From Mauremys mutica (taxonomy: Eukaryota > Chordata > Testudines > Geoemydidae): DNA of 64,000 nt. This document shows, piece by piece, positions 1 to 11,714 of this stretch. Where the stretch lies: contig NC_059087.1 in NCBI RefSeq assembly GCF_020497125.1, forward strand, positions 17,207,925 through 17,271,924. The letters are read 5' to 3'. The notes beneath the pieces are model-generated. The model was not told where the DNA came from. It worked only from the letters and a program-made list of their open reading frames with translations, and did no database searches. How positions within the stretch are numbered: position 1 is the first letter of the stretch; every line of letters starts with the position of its first letter. Position numbers and translations under genes: made by a program.

Positions 1-705
1 AGAATGCTAATGATTTTCCCCTATAAAAGCACCTGGCCTCAAAGGCTCTTCCAGGACTTTACAGCCATTAATGGGTTGTACCCCATGGCCCCCCCACCGA
101 TGGCGGGAAGATTATTGTCCCCATGGTAAAGATAGGGGAGGCCACGACCAATCTCCTTCTCAGGGCAGGTGGAAATAGCCACTCAGGTGCCCATCTTGGA
201 GCTTACGGGGGAGCAGTGTGCCCAAGGGGTTTGCAAAGCTGGTCTTTGGCCTGGGCCAGGTTATCTGAGTGCCCAGTGACTGAAGTGCTCCAAGGTGAAG
301 TGGGGGTGGGGGCTGCTCAGTGAGATCGGTGTCAAACCACATTTTCAGACGTGCTCAGCAGCTGTTCCAGAGGTTTCATGGCCTCTTCTAGCTCCTGCTA
401 CATGGTGATGTGAAGCAGGCCCAGTTCCTCCAAGGCACACTCATCTTCAGAGTAACATTAGCCTTGAAAGTGTCCCCTTCTGCAAGCAATATTCACTACT
501 TTCGGATGGCAGCATGGCACGCTGGCGGGGGTTTTGAATGACTCGTGGCAGACCGCTTTCGTGCTGACCTTGTGCCAGAGTTTCTCTCTCCGTTAGTCAA
601 TAGTATATTCTGCTATTTGCAAACACAAGACAAATTGTAAGATCAAAGAGTGGGGATAAAACGCTTTCATTTTAATTAATGCTACTCTGTGTTTAAATAC
701 CGCCG
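1..705. other. Unique non-coding sequence
   Basis: No repeat family, RNA gene or convincing exon is visible. Open frames of about 60 codons overlap on both strands, as expected by chance. The sequence becomes AT-rich after about 590. Confidence 0.5.
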
Positions 706-711
706 CGTGTC

Positions 712-885
712 CAAAGATATCCAAGTGCTTTATGATCACTCATTACAAGTGTAATTATGAACCCTTCCCAGGGAAGTATTGCTCATTTCACAATGGCTAA
801 ACTAAAGGAAAGAGAAGTCAAGTGACTTGTCCAAAAGCCACTACAAGTCTGCGATAGGTCAGGGAATGGCTGCCAGTCGCATTTT
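712..885 (-). mobile_element. MIR-type CORE-SINE remnant
   Basis: Read on the minus strand, this has the order of an amniote MIR: a degraded tRNA-like head, the core phrase seen here inverted as AAGTCAAGTGACTTGTCC, then a degraded middle part. The tail is missing or too diverged to see. MIRs are old, immobile SINEs that used L2-type LINE enzymes. Confidence 0.5.
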
Positions 886-899
886 CTCATTGCTACATT

Positions 900-3800
900 G
901 CTTCCCTCCCCAGCCAGTTTAAACAGGTGCTGCATGGTGTCATCGATCCAGCTCCACAATTCAACTTTCAACCAGAGCTCAGGAGTAAGGAATTTGTCTG
1001 GACAGAAAAAGGTTGAGGTGAGTGGAAGGTGGGTGTGCTAATTAGTTTGTCTGCATTTGACAAATGACACGGCCATGGAGACTTCCCAGAACAAAACCTG
1101 ATGTGGTCACAGGGTGATTTACTCCATCCTTTGCCTACTGGAAAGCAGAAGGGCCTGCACCAGCATCACCTCTCCAGTGACCCTACATCTTCCCAAGCAA
1201 CAGGCTCCAGGATGGAGGGAACTTGGCCCCCAGTAGAAGAAAGGTTCCTGGAATAAGTGTTTGTCTAGCATTGTATGGCCTCCAAAGCAAACAGCTAAAC
1301 ACGTATTCTGAAACCTCAGCTTGTAAAAACAGCAGAACGCCCTGTTTGCAAGGGACTCCTCTCTGCTGTTTGTTCAGACAGAAGGTAAAGGCACGCCAGG
1401 GAAGCAAACAAGCGAGGAGGAGGAAGTCACACAAAGCACTGAAGATTAAGGTCCCACGCAGCAGTGCAGGAGGATGGAGTCTGCCGACTGTCATCATGTC
1501 ACCCCACCGAGTTAGCTGTCCTTAAACAATGCTGCTGTTTTCATCACAAGACTTAAAACTAAACCCTCCCTCACCAAAGAAACCTTGGATCAAATGGGCC
1601 AGCGAGCTGACCCATCCCCATCATCTCAGAGGGGCCCCCTCCTCAGCATGACTGAGGTGCCCTGGCAGAGTGTTGTGCTGCAGAGTGTGACGGCTGATGG
1701 CTTTGCTCCATGGAGTCTGTGGATAAATAAAGGATTCCGGCCTCCAGGGTGCCTTCACCAGCACTGAATCCATATAGATCTGGTTGTGGGGCCTGACTCT
1801 GTGGTCTCCTGCACCTTGGGGCACGAAAAGGAGCGTGAAACGCTGCTGCTCTGATCTGCTGCCAGCTCACGCTTGCCTTGCACAGGTAGAAGTGGCAACA
1901 CAAGAAGGGAAGGGCCCAGTAAGTGAGTCAGGTGGTCTATAACATGGCCACTATCCCTGCTGAAAATGTGTTTCCTGGTGATGGCCACTTAAACATTCGT
2001 CCTTCTTTTGACATGTTTTCAAGCTGCTGCTCTCTTCTCTGCCGGACTCAGTCCTCGACCCAGAAGAATAAAAGCTACACACTGAGGGCCTTGACTTGCA
2101 GATGACTCTGTGTGGACAGTACCCTGCACCTGCAAAAGAACCCCAGGGACAGCAAGAGGAGGCTACATGGTCACCAGGGGCCCCTGGTGCAGCCCTTTTC
2201 TTTGACGAGCGATTTGTTTGCAAACTGAGCCTGATTTTCTGCAGGGTTTTCATTATTCCTAAATCTTCACCCAGCATCAGACCCTAACATCCTGATTCAT
2301 AGTCAATAGCATCCGGCTCAGCCACTGAAGCCAATGGGAGTAGCCCACCAGGACTCAGCCTGGATAAGGTATCAGCATCTGGCTCCAAGTGACCTGGATG
2401 GAGAATTTTCAGACCGCGGTGGTTTTGTAAGCTGTTCACGTCAACAGTTTGCTATTGCAATTCTTGTGTGGTTGGTCAGCTCTGTCACATGGTAATGTTT
2501 GTGCCCCTGACCGGACAACTGACATATTTTAAACATGGGGAAACTGACGAATGGCAAATAACGAATCACGTACTTTCTGGGATAAATTCCTGGACGTGCA
2601 ATCACTTGGGCTGAAGTTGGTGAAACTCTCAGGATTTACAAACGTTTTCATGAGTTCCTGAGGGACAGTTGACTATCCCAAAGAATTAATAATGCAACCG
2701 CATGGATCATTTCAAGACAAAGTCAGCACTTCTGTTTTCCAAAATACCACTCCCCTCCACCCCCGCGTTCTCCCCAGTTTGCTCCTGCCTGACATGGTCA
2801 CTTTGTCAGACGTTAACTGGCCAATTCTGTGGCAGCATTCGTAGATATATCACCACCAGGAGGTAATACAGATGGGATTGTGACGTATAAAGAAGGAGGC
2901 TGTCACAAAGTTAGACATTTTTGCTATGCCAGCTGGCAGCCCAGTTCCACATATGCTCAAGGAAGCCATAATCCAGTTTCAGCAGCTAGCCCAAGAGGTG
3001 AGATCTCATCCCCACACACCCTGGCAGGGGAATGGAGATGCGGGTTGCCCACTGCTGGTGGGTGGGGCTGCGTTTCCATGTGCATGCTGGAGGATTTTGA
3101 ACCCACTCATATCATGACTCAGTATTTTCTAAAGGAAATGGATTTTTCAGGCTCATTCAAAACCCAGGAGCAATCTGTGCAAACCCAGCCCTCACTTCCT
3201 TTGCCTGACTGAGCTCTGAGGCTCGGCTCACTTACACCAGTGTAACTCCATTGACTCCAGTAGAGTATGGGGGAGCGGAAGCAGGCCCATATGTCTCGCC
3301 CTTCTAGCTTCTCCGTGACAGATTCCTCAATCACTGGCAGGCCCCTTTCCTGTCTGGCCTGCAGGTTGTGGATTTCCCTCCCCCCAACCCACTTCTATGA
3401 GACAGAGTGTGATAAATTGAAAGCTACGAGGGTCTGCACATTTGACACCATAGGCCAAATTCAGAGGTGACGTAAATCACGGTGTGAATTACACACTGGG
3501 TGTAAGCTGGTCAGAAACAGGTGTAAGTGGCCAAGCAGGGCAACATGCTTGGATCTGGCATTCAGTGGATGTGCAAAACATGTGTCACTTACCCTGCTTT
3601 GGGATTCTGTGGGAGCATTGCAGATGGGGCAGTTAAAGGTGGCCGTGGGGACAGAAGGGTGCTGCTGTGTATTACACCTCTTATTTATTGCTCTCCCTGA
3701 AACACGCCCGGGGCACGTGCGTCAGCCTGGCTTTGCACACCCACTGAACGTCGACTTATCCCACTTTACTTCTCGGCACCTGTTTCCTGACTGACTTACA

Positions 3801-6265
3801 CCCTCTGTGTAATTTACACCATGGCCTTGGCTAACGTTGCTCCAGTGCCTCCCAAGCAGAGAGACCGGGGTGGAGGAGTGTCAGATTTTCCCTGCAACTT
3901 AAAATGCCACCAAACATCATGAACATTTCAGCCCCGAGAGCCAGACCCAAAAAGTCAGCTCCTCCGCCACCTGCGCAAGCCCCATTGACTCCAACTGACA
4001 CGAAGCTGAAGGCTGGCCCCAGAGTCTCCTCTCCTTCTTATGGGAGGTAAATGCAGAGCAGCTCCCCTGAACTCAGCACAGTGACACGGGAATGTATGAG
4101 GTCCCAATCCAGCTCGGCAGGCCCGAGCCTCCTCTCCCTTCAGCTGTGTTTACACAGGTGGAACTCCATTAACTTCAGTGCGTTTACACCCCGTGTACAG
4201 AAAGGCGGTGCCATTCCAGGACATGCCATTTGTCTTCTGAGCACAGCTCCGGGTGACCCTTTCGGGGCTGGTGCCCGGAATGTAGAGAGGCTGCTGTGAT
4301 CATTAAACATCCTCCCATGCCCGCACTGTCAGAGGTGTCCCCAAACCTGTTCAGCCTGTCTCTATTTACATTCATTTTGAACTGTGTAAGACTGGAGCTA
4401 TGCAAACACCTCCCTTTGGAACGGGCCCATTCCTCTTCCCCTACCCAGGCAGCAGATTCATCTTGTTAAGGTCTCGGTTATAATCCACAACGTAATGCTT
4501 TGCACATGAAAGCTGATTCAGTCGATTCTGGAGCTTGTGGAGAACAAATTTTAAAGGTGAGCCCATGGACGAGCAGAGAAATAGAGGAGGCATCTCGATC
4601 CCTCAGGAACTGCTGGCCCCCGTCCATGGGACTTTCACAGAGCTTAGGCAGAAAAAAAAAATCATGTAACACTTTTCTCTCATTAAAATTCTACTTTTTC
4701 ATGAGCCATGAAAGGATTTTCTCTGCCCGGGAAGGGCTCACACTCCTCTCGGCTGCGCAAAGGGGAGAGCATGCATGCCAAGGAATCCAGCCAGGATGGA
4801 GGGTGGGGAAATATCCCACCTGGCCCTGGATTTAAGTAGTAACAAGCCACCCAGCCCTCTGGTCCGTTAACGTGATCTCAGAGGTCTGAGCGTGTGATTG
4901 GAGTCACAGGGCAGGGAGCGATTTACGACCTGCAGGCGCTGATTGACAGCAAACTTAGAGGAGTGTTTGCAAAGGGGGGGGGGGGGAATTCGCTGCCAAG
5001 GTTGGGCCCAAGTGAGCCACGCAGCTTGTCCTCTCGTTCAGAACACGTGTGGGGTGGGACCTGCGGGGAGAGCACACAGGGGCAGCCCCCAGCCTGAGAA
5101 AAGCAATGACCCCCAGCTGCTTTGCACACCACTGCTTAGAGTTATATTGTCATTCAAGGGGGAAGGGCAGCAGGGTTGGGGGTGTCACCTCCAGGAGACA
5201 AACGCTAAGGCGTGGGTCGCCTCTGGAACGCAAGCAGTCAGGATGAGGAGGAAGGTCACCTCTAGACTTCAGCTCCAACCCACCTTTAATTCCTCCCTGG
5301 GTCCTGGGAGAGGCAGACAGGGGCTGAATCGGCCCCTGGTGCAAGTCAGGGGCTTCCCAGGCACTGCTCCACCACCTGAGGGTTGACACAGTGCAATGAA
5401 CTCCAGCCCTGCCCCCATCATGCCCCGTCCGCACCCCAGAATGGCCTGTCCTGGGGAATCCTCGGCTGCCTCTTTAAAACAGCTTGGAGGTCACTTTGCA
5501 CCGCTCCAGTGACACGAAGTGACCTTAGCAGGCCTCAGGATCTAGCCCTCAATCATTAGGACATGTGAGAGGGAGGCACCTCCTAAAGTGGTACTGGACG
5601 CTTCTGCCAACAAAGGGCTAAATTCTGCCCTTGCTTGCAGCCTGTGCAATGCTGTGGGGCTACCCAAGGGAGTGAAAGGGCCGAACTGGAGCAAGCAGAA
5701 AGGGCAGACCAGCATTTAGGATCAGCCTCTGTCTCGCTAATAAAAGACAGGCCCTGTCGCACGAGGTGGGGCCTGCCGCGGTGCTAGGAGCGCCTCTCAC
5801 CTCAACCCTGCTAGAGCGAGAACTTGCAAGACTTCCCTCTCCTCCTCCGCCTGCCAGTTCCCAGCAGGCTGCTGGCTGCAGGCCCCATCAGTCTCCTCAA
5901 AGCCCCTGTCAACAGGTCGGTCAGTCGCTCCCAGCCTTCAGCACCCTGACACCTTCGCTCGTGCTGCACATTCTCACGCCCACTCCGCTGCAAAACTGCT
6001 CCCGGCAAAATACTTACCCGGCTCCTTCTCTACACAGGAGAGTAACACTAGGCACATGCGCTGCAGTGACACCAGCACTGCTGGGACTGGGAGCTGGGGA
6101 AAGCACCTCTGGGGCCCATGCTGCTAATAGCTGGGCTTTGTATGTTTTCTGGCTGCTGTGCCCATCATACGCCCAGGCATGCCAAGCCGTTCGGGACTTG
6201 CCAGTGTCAGCCTGTCAGCACTGCTGAGTGGCATCGCTGTCCCATCGTTGGCAGAAGCACCACAG
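900..6265. other. Mostly unique sequence with small palindromic fragments
   Basis: No coding potential is convincing. Short TTACACC/GGTGTAA-type pieces near 3,225-3,260, 3,450-3,525 and 4,140-4,195 resemble arms of a short fold-back repeat seen elsewhere in the window ('accagtgtaactccattgac'-like words). A run of about 10 G residues lies near 4,975-4,986. The 153-codon frame at 5,766-6,227 is proline/serine rich, matches no family I know and is opposed by other frames. Confidence 0.45.
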
Positions 6266-6269
6266 TCAG

Positions 6270-6405
6270 GCAGAGGTGCTGTAATGACTATCATGTACAT
6301 TATGCTGGAGCCTAGAGACCCTCAACCCCATGGCGCTCGGTGCTGTACAAACGGAGAGTGAGACAGGCCCTGCCTTGAAGAGCTCACAGTCTGAGAATAA
6401 GATGA
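6270..6405 (-). mobile_element. MIR/L2-type SINE tail, antisense
   Basis: The minus strand shows the usual 3' part of amniote MIR/L2-tailed elements: a GAGCTC..TTC..GGCAGGG block, then a GTACAGC block and a decayed end. The same arrangement recurs near 22.7, 25.8, 36.1 and 38.4 kb. Only the tail is preserved. Confidence 0.55.
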
Positions 6406-6565
6406 GCGCCAGTGGGTGCATACAGCAAAGAGACATGGGGAACACCAGGAAAGGATGGGAGTTACTGATGCTGAGGTGAAAGCCTTGGCAACCCTCATCA
6501 TTGATAGGTAGCAGTGAATCTGCTATCGCCCCATACGCCCCAGGCCTGCCTGCCTGCCCTTCGCA

Positions 6566-6597
6566 TTCTCTCTCTCTCTCTCTGTCTTTCTTTCTTG
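6566..6597. repeat. (CT)n microsatellite
   Basis: Alternating CT for about 17 bases, followed by CTTT-type repeats. Simple sequence with no sign of function. Confidence 0.85.
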
Positions 6598-6599
6598 AT

Positions 6600-8120
6600 C
6601 TCCTTGAGTGCAACTACATTTGAAGAAATGGTTATTTTCCTGCAATCAGAGAGAAACATGGTTCCTGACAGGCCTCTCCCATGTCTGCCTGGGACAGGGT
6701 GGTGGAGAGGGTCAGATTCTGTATTTGCTTACAGCTCATGCAGCCCAGGGTGGAGCTCCCACCGGAGATTGGCCGAGGGCAAGGGGGAAATACAGCCTTT
6801 CGGGAGTAATGAAGTTTTAATTGTCACAGTCAGCCCCACTGTGAGCAAATCTGCCCCTCCTTAGGCAACTGCTACTTTTGCCCTCTCTCCCCCATCCCCA
6901 TTCTCCTGTCTCTGCAGCTCTCGTCCCTGTTCCCCTAACTGTGAGTCTATTCCAATCTTCCCTTGGAATTGCCATTCCTGCAGCAACTGCCACTTCCCCG
7001 AGGGCTTCCCTCCCACCTGCTCTCATTCCATATACTAGGAGAGCTGTGGAATGTTGGCACAGAAATGCCATTGCTGGAATTTAGAGTAGATGTTCTACAG
7101 AGATAAATGGGGGAGCCGGGCAGTTCACACCTCTCAGAGCTACTGTACCAGGCTCTATGCAGACTCAGGCAGTCCCCTCGATTTACATTTGGCTCACAGT
7201 GGGAAGCTTTTCTTTGCAATCGCAATGGCTAGAAACCTAGTTTTTAAAATGAAAGCTGAGATGCCGCAGAATTTGAATAGGTCACATGGAGAAGGCTCTG
7301 TTTGGGTTACGGAGGTCACAGAAATTGTGAATTTGAATGAAGTCTGTGAAATCTTGGAAGTGGCTAAAAACACATTGGATTAGGTCATCAAACTAAGTAG
7401 TGCTGCATTCTAGCACACAGGATCACAGAGCCAGAGAGGTTTGGCCATCCATGGAGGACTGAATGGACCAAACCTGAGTGGCACTGTGACCCTGGGTGCC
7501 AGGTTGCAGTGCCCAGAGCGGGAAGCCAGGCCCAGCCCCGTGGGCCAGGAGCTGCCACCGAGGGCTGAGTGCAGGGTGGGCTCGCTCTCCAACCTCCCCC
7601 TCTTTATTGTTCTCTTCCTACCCTCTGCCATGAAATGGACTACACACTTACATACCAGAATCACAGCCTACCATGTGGGCCACTGAAATACGCCCATGGA
7701 ATGGATCTGACCTGCAGGCATACGGCTGACAGCCTTGGCCTAGAGCTTCCAGCATCTCAAAGCAACTTAGATTACAAGAAGAGATGGAAGGATGAGGACT
7801 GGCACACCTCTGAAAGGCCCTTTCTGCCTTGCAGCTCCATGCAGTCCCTCCTGAGTGGGCCTCGGGCCAGCTCCGCCTGTCTTCGTGCTGTACACACCAA
7901 GGTTTATCTACTCCTGGCTGCCAGCCTCTTTCATTTCCCCTTCCAGATTCCCTCCCTCTCTCTCAGGATGCAGATGTTGGACCAAAGAGCGCAACTGTTC
8001 AGCTCAGAATATATGATACACAATATTTTAGCTTGATGAAACTTTGGAGATATTCATGTGACCATTTCCCAGCTAGAATTTGACCTTCAGTCTGAAACCC
8101 ATTTGAGTTCATTTTATTTT
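6600..8120. other. Unique non-coding sequence
   Basis: No recognisable repeat family or exon. The 155-codon frame at 7,569-8,036 has no recognisable domain and shares its space with other frames, so I treat it as chance. Confidence 0.45.
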
Positions 8121-8125
8121 ATTAT

Positions 8126-8248
8126 CAGAGGGGTAGCCGTGTTAGTCTGGTTCTGTAGAAGCAGCAAAGAATCCTGTGGCACCTTATAGACTAACAGACG
8201 TTTTGCAGCATGAGCTTTCGTGGGTGAATACCCACTTCTTCAGATGCA
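8126..8248 (+). mobile_element. Turtle-type dispersed repeat, 'GTGTTAGTCTG' family
   Basis: The block starts CAGAGGGGTAGCCGTGTTAG and ends CCCACTTCTTCAGATGCA. It shares the GTGTTAGTCTG and ATAGACTAACA words with copies near 11.6 kb (inverted) and 18.0 kb. I know this as a very common repeat in turtle DNA but cannot place it firmly in a superfamily. No protein is encoded. Confidence 0.7.
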
Positions 8249-8249
8249 G

Positions 8250-11200
8250 AATTGTTACCTGGTTTGGTTTTTAACTTTGGCATCAGGCTACAGCTCCAAA
8301 AGGTGTCAATTTACTCTAGCTATTGAGCTCGACTCATCCCTGCCGCGATCTACTGATGTTAATAGGGCCAGGCCCTTAGTTTCTGCTGCATGTTGCTGCA
8401 GAATTTTGGCTTAGCACTGAGAAGTCGGAATCAGTTTCCGCTGTACAGGTAGAGGCAGGTCTCTCTTTGGCTGAGTTTCCCAGAGAGACCCGGAGAAGCA
8501 TTACTGGGCTCCCAGAAAGGGAATCGTAAAGCACCTGCCTGCGTTGAAAGCCAGAAGCAGAGCTGCTGCTGTTTCACACATGTTGGTTAGTATTTTTTTT
8601 TTTAATTGCTTCGCTACTAGTCTGAGCGCTACTGTGGGATCAGTCTGTTCTCATTCCTCTGGAGAGTTAGACAATGGAATGGGGCCTTAGGTCTGCTATA
8701 ATTAAGACAGTGCTCTGTTCCAGTTAGAGTCACTAACAGCTGAAGCGGGGACTAAGGTTTCATATTGGATTTTATGACTTCTGCCATTTGTAGAGGAATC
8801 TGGTTTAAATGTTCTTCAGACTCAGCTGGCTAATGTCGGCGGAGTGGCTCTTTTGTGCACGGTGCTGGGGCACATTCGCTGCTGTGAAAGCTGCTGCTGA
8901 CAACCAGGGCTGTCCAATCAGGAACATATCCACCAGCTTTGTTACTTAATTAAGCATGCATGCCGTGCGAGAGTTGCTTGCTACTGCTAGTATCTGGAGA
9001 GAATTAAGGTTCCCTGTATTCTGATGAGCTGAGTTTCTATAGCACAATAGGCACTATGCTATAGAAACAACACAACGTCCACTCCAGGCACCATGAATAT
9101 CATCCCCTGCTCCCCAACTTTGAGACTTAATGCTCATGAAAGCGAGACTGAGGATGCCACGTTTCGTACTGGCCCTCAGTTCCAGCCTGCCGTGTCCTGG
9201 CTGTTCTAGTTCTTGAGACGTGGAGAGTTATCTGCCAACCAGCTGCACCTAGAATAAATTTCCACCACTGACTGTGGGAGCAGCAACCTATATCTCAAGT
9301 TTACACAAGGGACCTCCAAAAAAAACACCCCTCAGAGTGCTGTGGGAGGGGGTGTTGACAGCAGGTGGCACTCTCTATCCGGAGACGGTGCTAAACCAAT
9401 GCCTGGCATGAAGTATGTGCTGTTGGACGTGCCAGTGTTTGGAGGAGCTGTAAAACTGAAGTCAATGCCTCTTCTGGCCATTAGAGATCCCATGGCATTT
9501 TCCCCAAGAGTAGAGGGGCTGTCTCCAGGTTCTCAGCAAAACTTCACTTTGGGGGAATTCCCTCTGCGAGTTTGATTGGATACAATATTCTACTTCACTT
9601 CCTGTCCCAAAACATGTGTGTCGTGCTTGTAAGAGCTTATATGTCACTCTCTGATACAGAGGTGATTGGGTGACATGTGCCTATTTATATAGGCGATGAA
9701 CTTGGCAAAGGGAGACTTGTGTCCCTGGAGCAGTTTACCTCCTAGTGTCCCAGGGGGATTCTGCCTAGGAGCGGGCTGAGGAGGGTCCCGCCATTGCCCT
9801 CCCTCAGGCCATGCGGTGGGAAAAGGACTATGTTGCAATTGTCAGAGGCTACTGAAGAGATGCACATTCCTTGGCCTATCTGGCCTCAGTCTCTCCCCAG
9901 AGAGAACCACCCGCTTTGTGGGCATTGTTGGACTCCTATGAAACTCCTAGCAGAGGTGAAGGTTTCAGTAGCTTTGTGCTGCCTTGGAGGACTCCTGCAC
10001 CTGGCTGCAGAGAGGCAGAAGCCATCCCATGCACCCTGAATTTGGTCCATAGTTTGTAAAGAGCAATCGGTTCCCTCTCAGGTCATTCCCAATGGTGCCA
10101 GTTACTGCGCCCTTTCTTGCGCATATCAATGCACCATCTCCTCTAATCACCCTCAATAGCTCAAAATTGGCTGAAGAACCAGGTGAAGGTGTGGGCTTCA
10201 TTCCAGGGCTTTCCCCCTTCACTCTCCACTGAAACACCAACAGGAGCTGCAGATAATTCACTCCGTTTCATAGATTTTCAGGGGACAACAAACTGCCTGT
10301 ATCGTTAACAACACAGCTATGGATTTCCGCTAGCAGCTGCAACCCACGATGGGCTCAAAAGAACAAAACCCTCAAGAGAACTGGAGGAGCTAGGATGGGT
10401 TGGGGTAGAGACACGTGGTGGAAAGGGAAGGGGTGATGCCTCAGAATTATGCTCTTACTTCTCTACTATGACATTACTTTGGGCTCATCCATTTGTACAC
10501 GTTGGGAGGTTGGCCTAAAACAAGAGTCCAAGCACTTTGGCTATTGAATGGTGATTCTGTATTGTTCCATCCAACAACTGCAAAAGCAACAGCTCCCTAT
10601 AATGTGCAAGTTTATGAGATTTGTACCTCTCTGCCTCTGAGGAGCCATTTCTGCCTTTGGTGAGTCTAGCGAAGGTATGCGTGTGTCTATGAGCTCTCTG
10701 TGGATAGATGTGTCTGTACAGAGAAGCTCAGCAAACCAGTTGCCTAAGTCCTTCATTTCATGCATACAATGTGAAATGAGTCTCCTGGTAGTTGGGGGCT
10801 GCAGAGGTTAAACACTTAGTTACAGAACATAAAGTTTAAATTCAACCCCCCACACACCAAAAAACGACCTACACATTCTGGTAAGTTCAGGGCAGGGGCC
10901 TCGTTGCACCAAAGCAAGGAGATTTCATGTTAAAAAGGAAACTTTGTCCTTTACCCAGTTCTCTCCAACAGAATACGCACGCACATAACTAGCTGCATGT
11001 AAGATCTAGTCACAAGAGTTGCGGCTCTGAATGCCCTGTGACTGTTCTTTTCTGCCATTTAATTTCTGTGATGCTTAAAAATATATTCTTGTCAATAAAC
11101 AAACAAAAAAATAGCCACTAGTAGAGCTGAGGGAATAATTGCTGCCAAATTATTTGTTTGGCAAATTTTGTTTCCAATTTGTTGCTCATGGAATATGCAT

Positions 11201-11580
11201 GAGCAGATCCACAATTTTCTTGAATTCATTCACTGTTTGAAAATCATTCCACGAATACTTTTGCACATTTTATTTTTAACAGGGTGAGCCTGCTGTTTCA
11301 GACAGCCTGAAACCAGACGTTGGAAAGGTGTGAACTGCCCTGCTTTAAGGGGAGTTAGCTCTGGAATCTAACAACTGAAGCACTGTTTGATCCTTTTAGC
11401 AGAGAGAGCCAGCTAATATTCTTATCTCAAGCTGCCTCTTGTCCCCACTGCTCCTCCCAACCTCTCCTCTCATTATGTAATTATTCATCATTAACACAAA
11501 AAGCTGCAAGACATTGGAAAGTGAAAATGTGAGATCACTAAAATAATTGAATTTCCAAGGTGATAACATAAGAGGTTACT
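8250..11580. other. Unique non-coding sequence
   Basis: No family repeat or exon recognised. The stretch 11,040-11,300 is AT-rich. Open frames are 60-100 codons and overlap on both strands. Confidence 0.45.
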
Positions 11581-11582
11581 GC

Positions 11583-11711
11583 ATGCATCCGATGAAGTGG
11601 GCTGTAGCCCATGAAAGCTTATGCTCAAATAAATTTGTTAGTCTCTAAGGTGCCACAAGGACTCCTGTTCCTTTTGCGGATACAGACTAACACGGCTGCT
11701 ACTCTGAAACC
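11583..11711 (-). mobile_element. Turtle-type dispersed repeat, 'GTGTTAGTCTG' family, antisense
   Basis: On the minus strand this begins GTTTCAGAGTAGCAGCCGTG and ends near CACTTCATCGGATGCAT. It is the same family as the 8.1-kb copy but a different subtype: it has the AAAGGAACAGGAGTCC insert and AGAGACTAACAAATTTATTT. The ends look complete, but flanking direct repeats are not obvious. Confidence 0.7.
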
Positions 11712-11714
11712 TGT

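Noticed and set aside
5766..6227. 153-codon frame, Pro/Ser/Leu-rich
   Set aside because: No known domain, no convincing splice or promoter context, and it ends close to a MIR tail. Chance length is plausible in GC-rich DNA.
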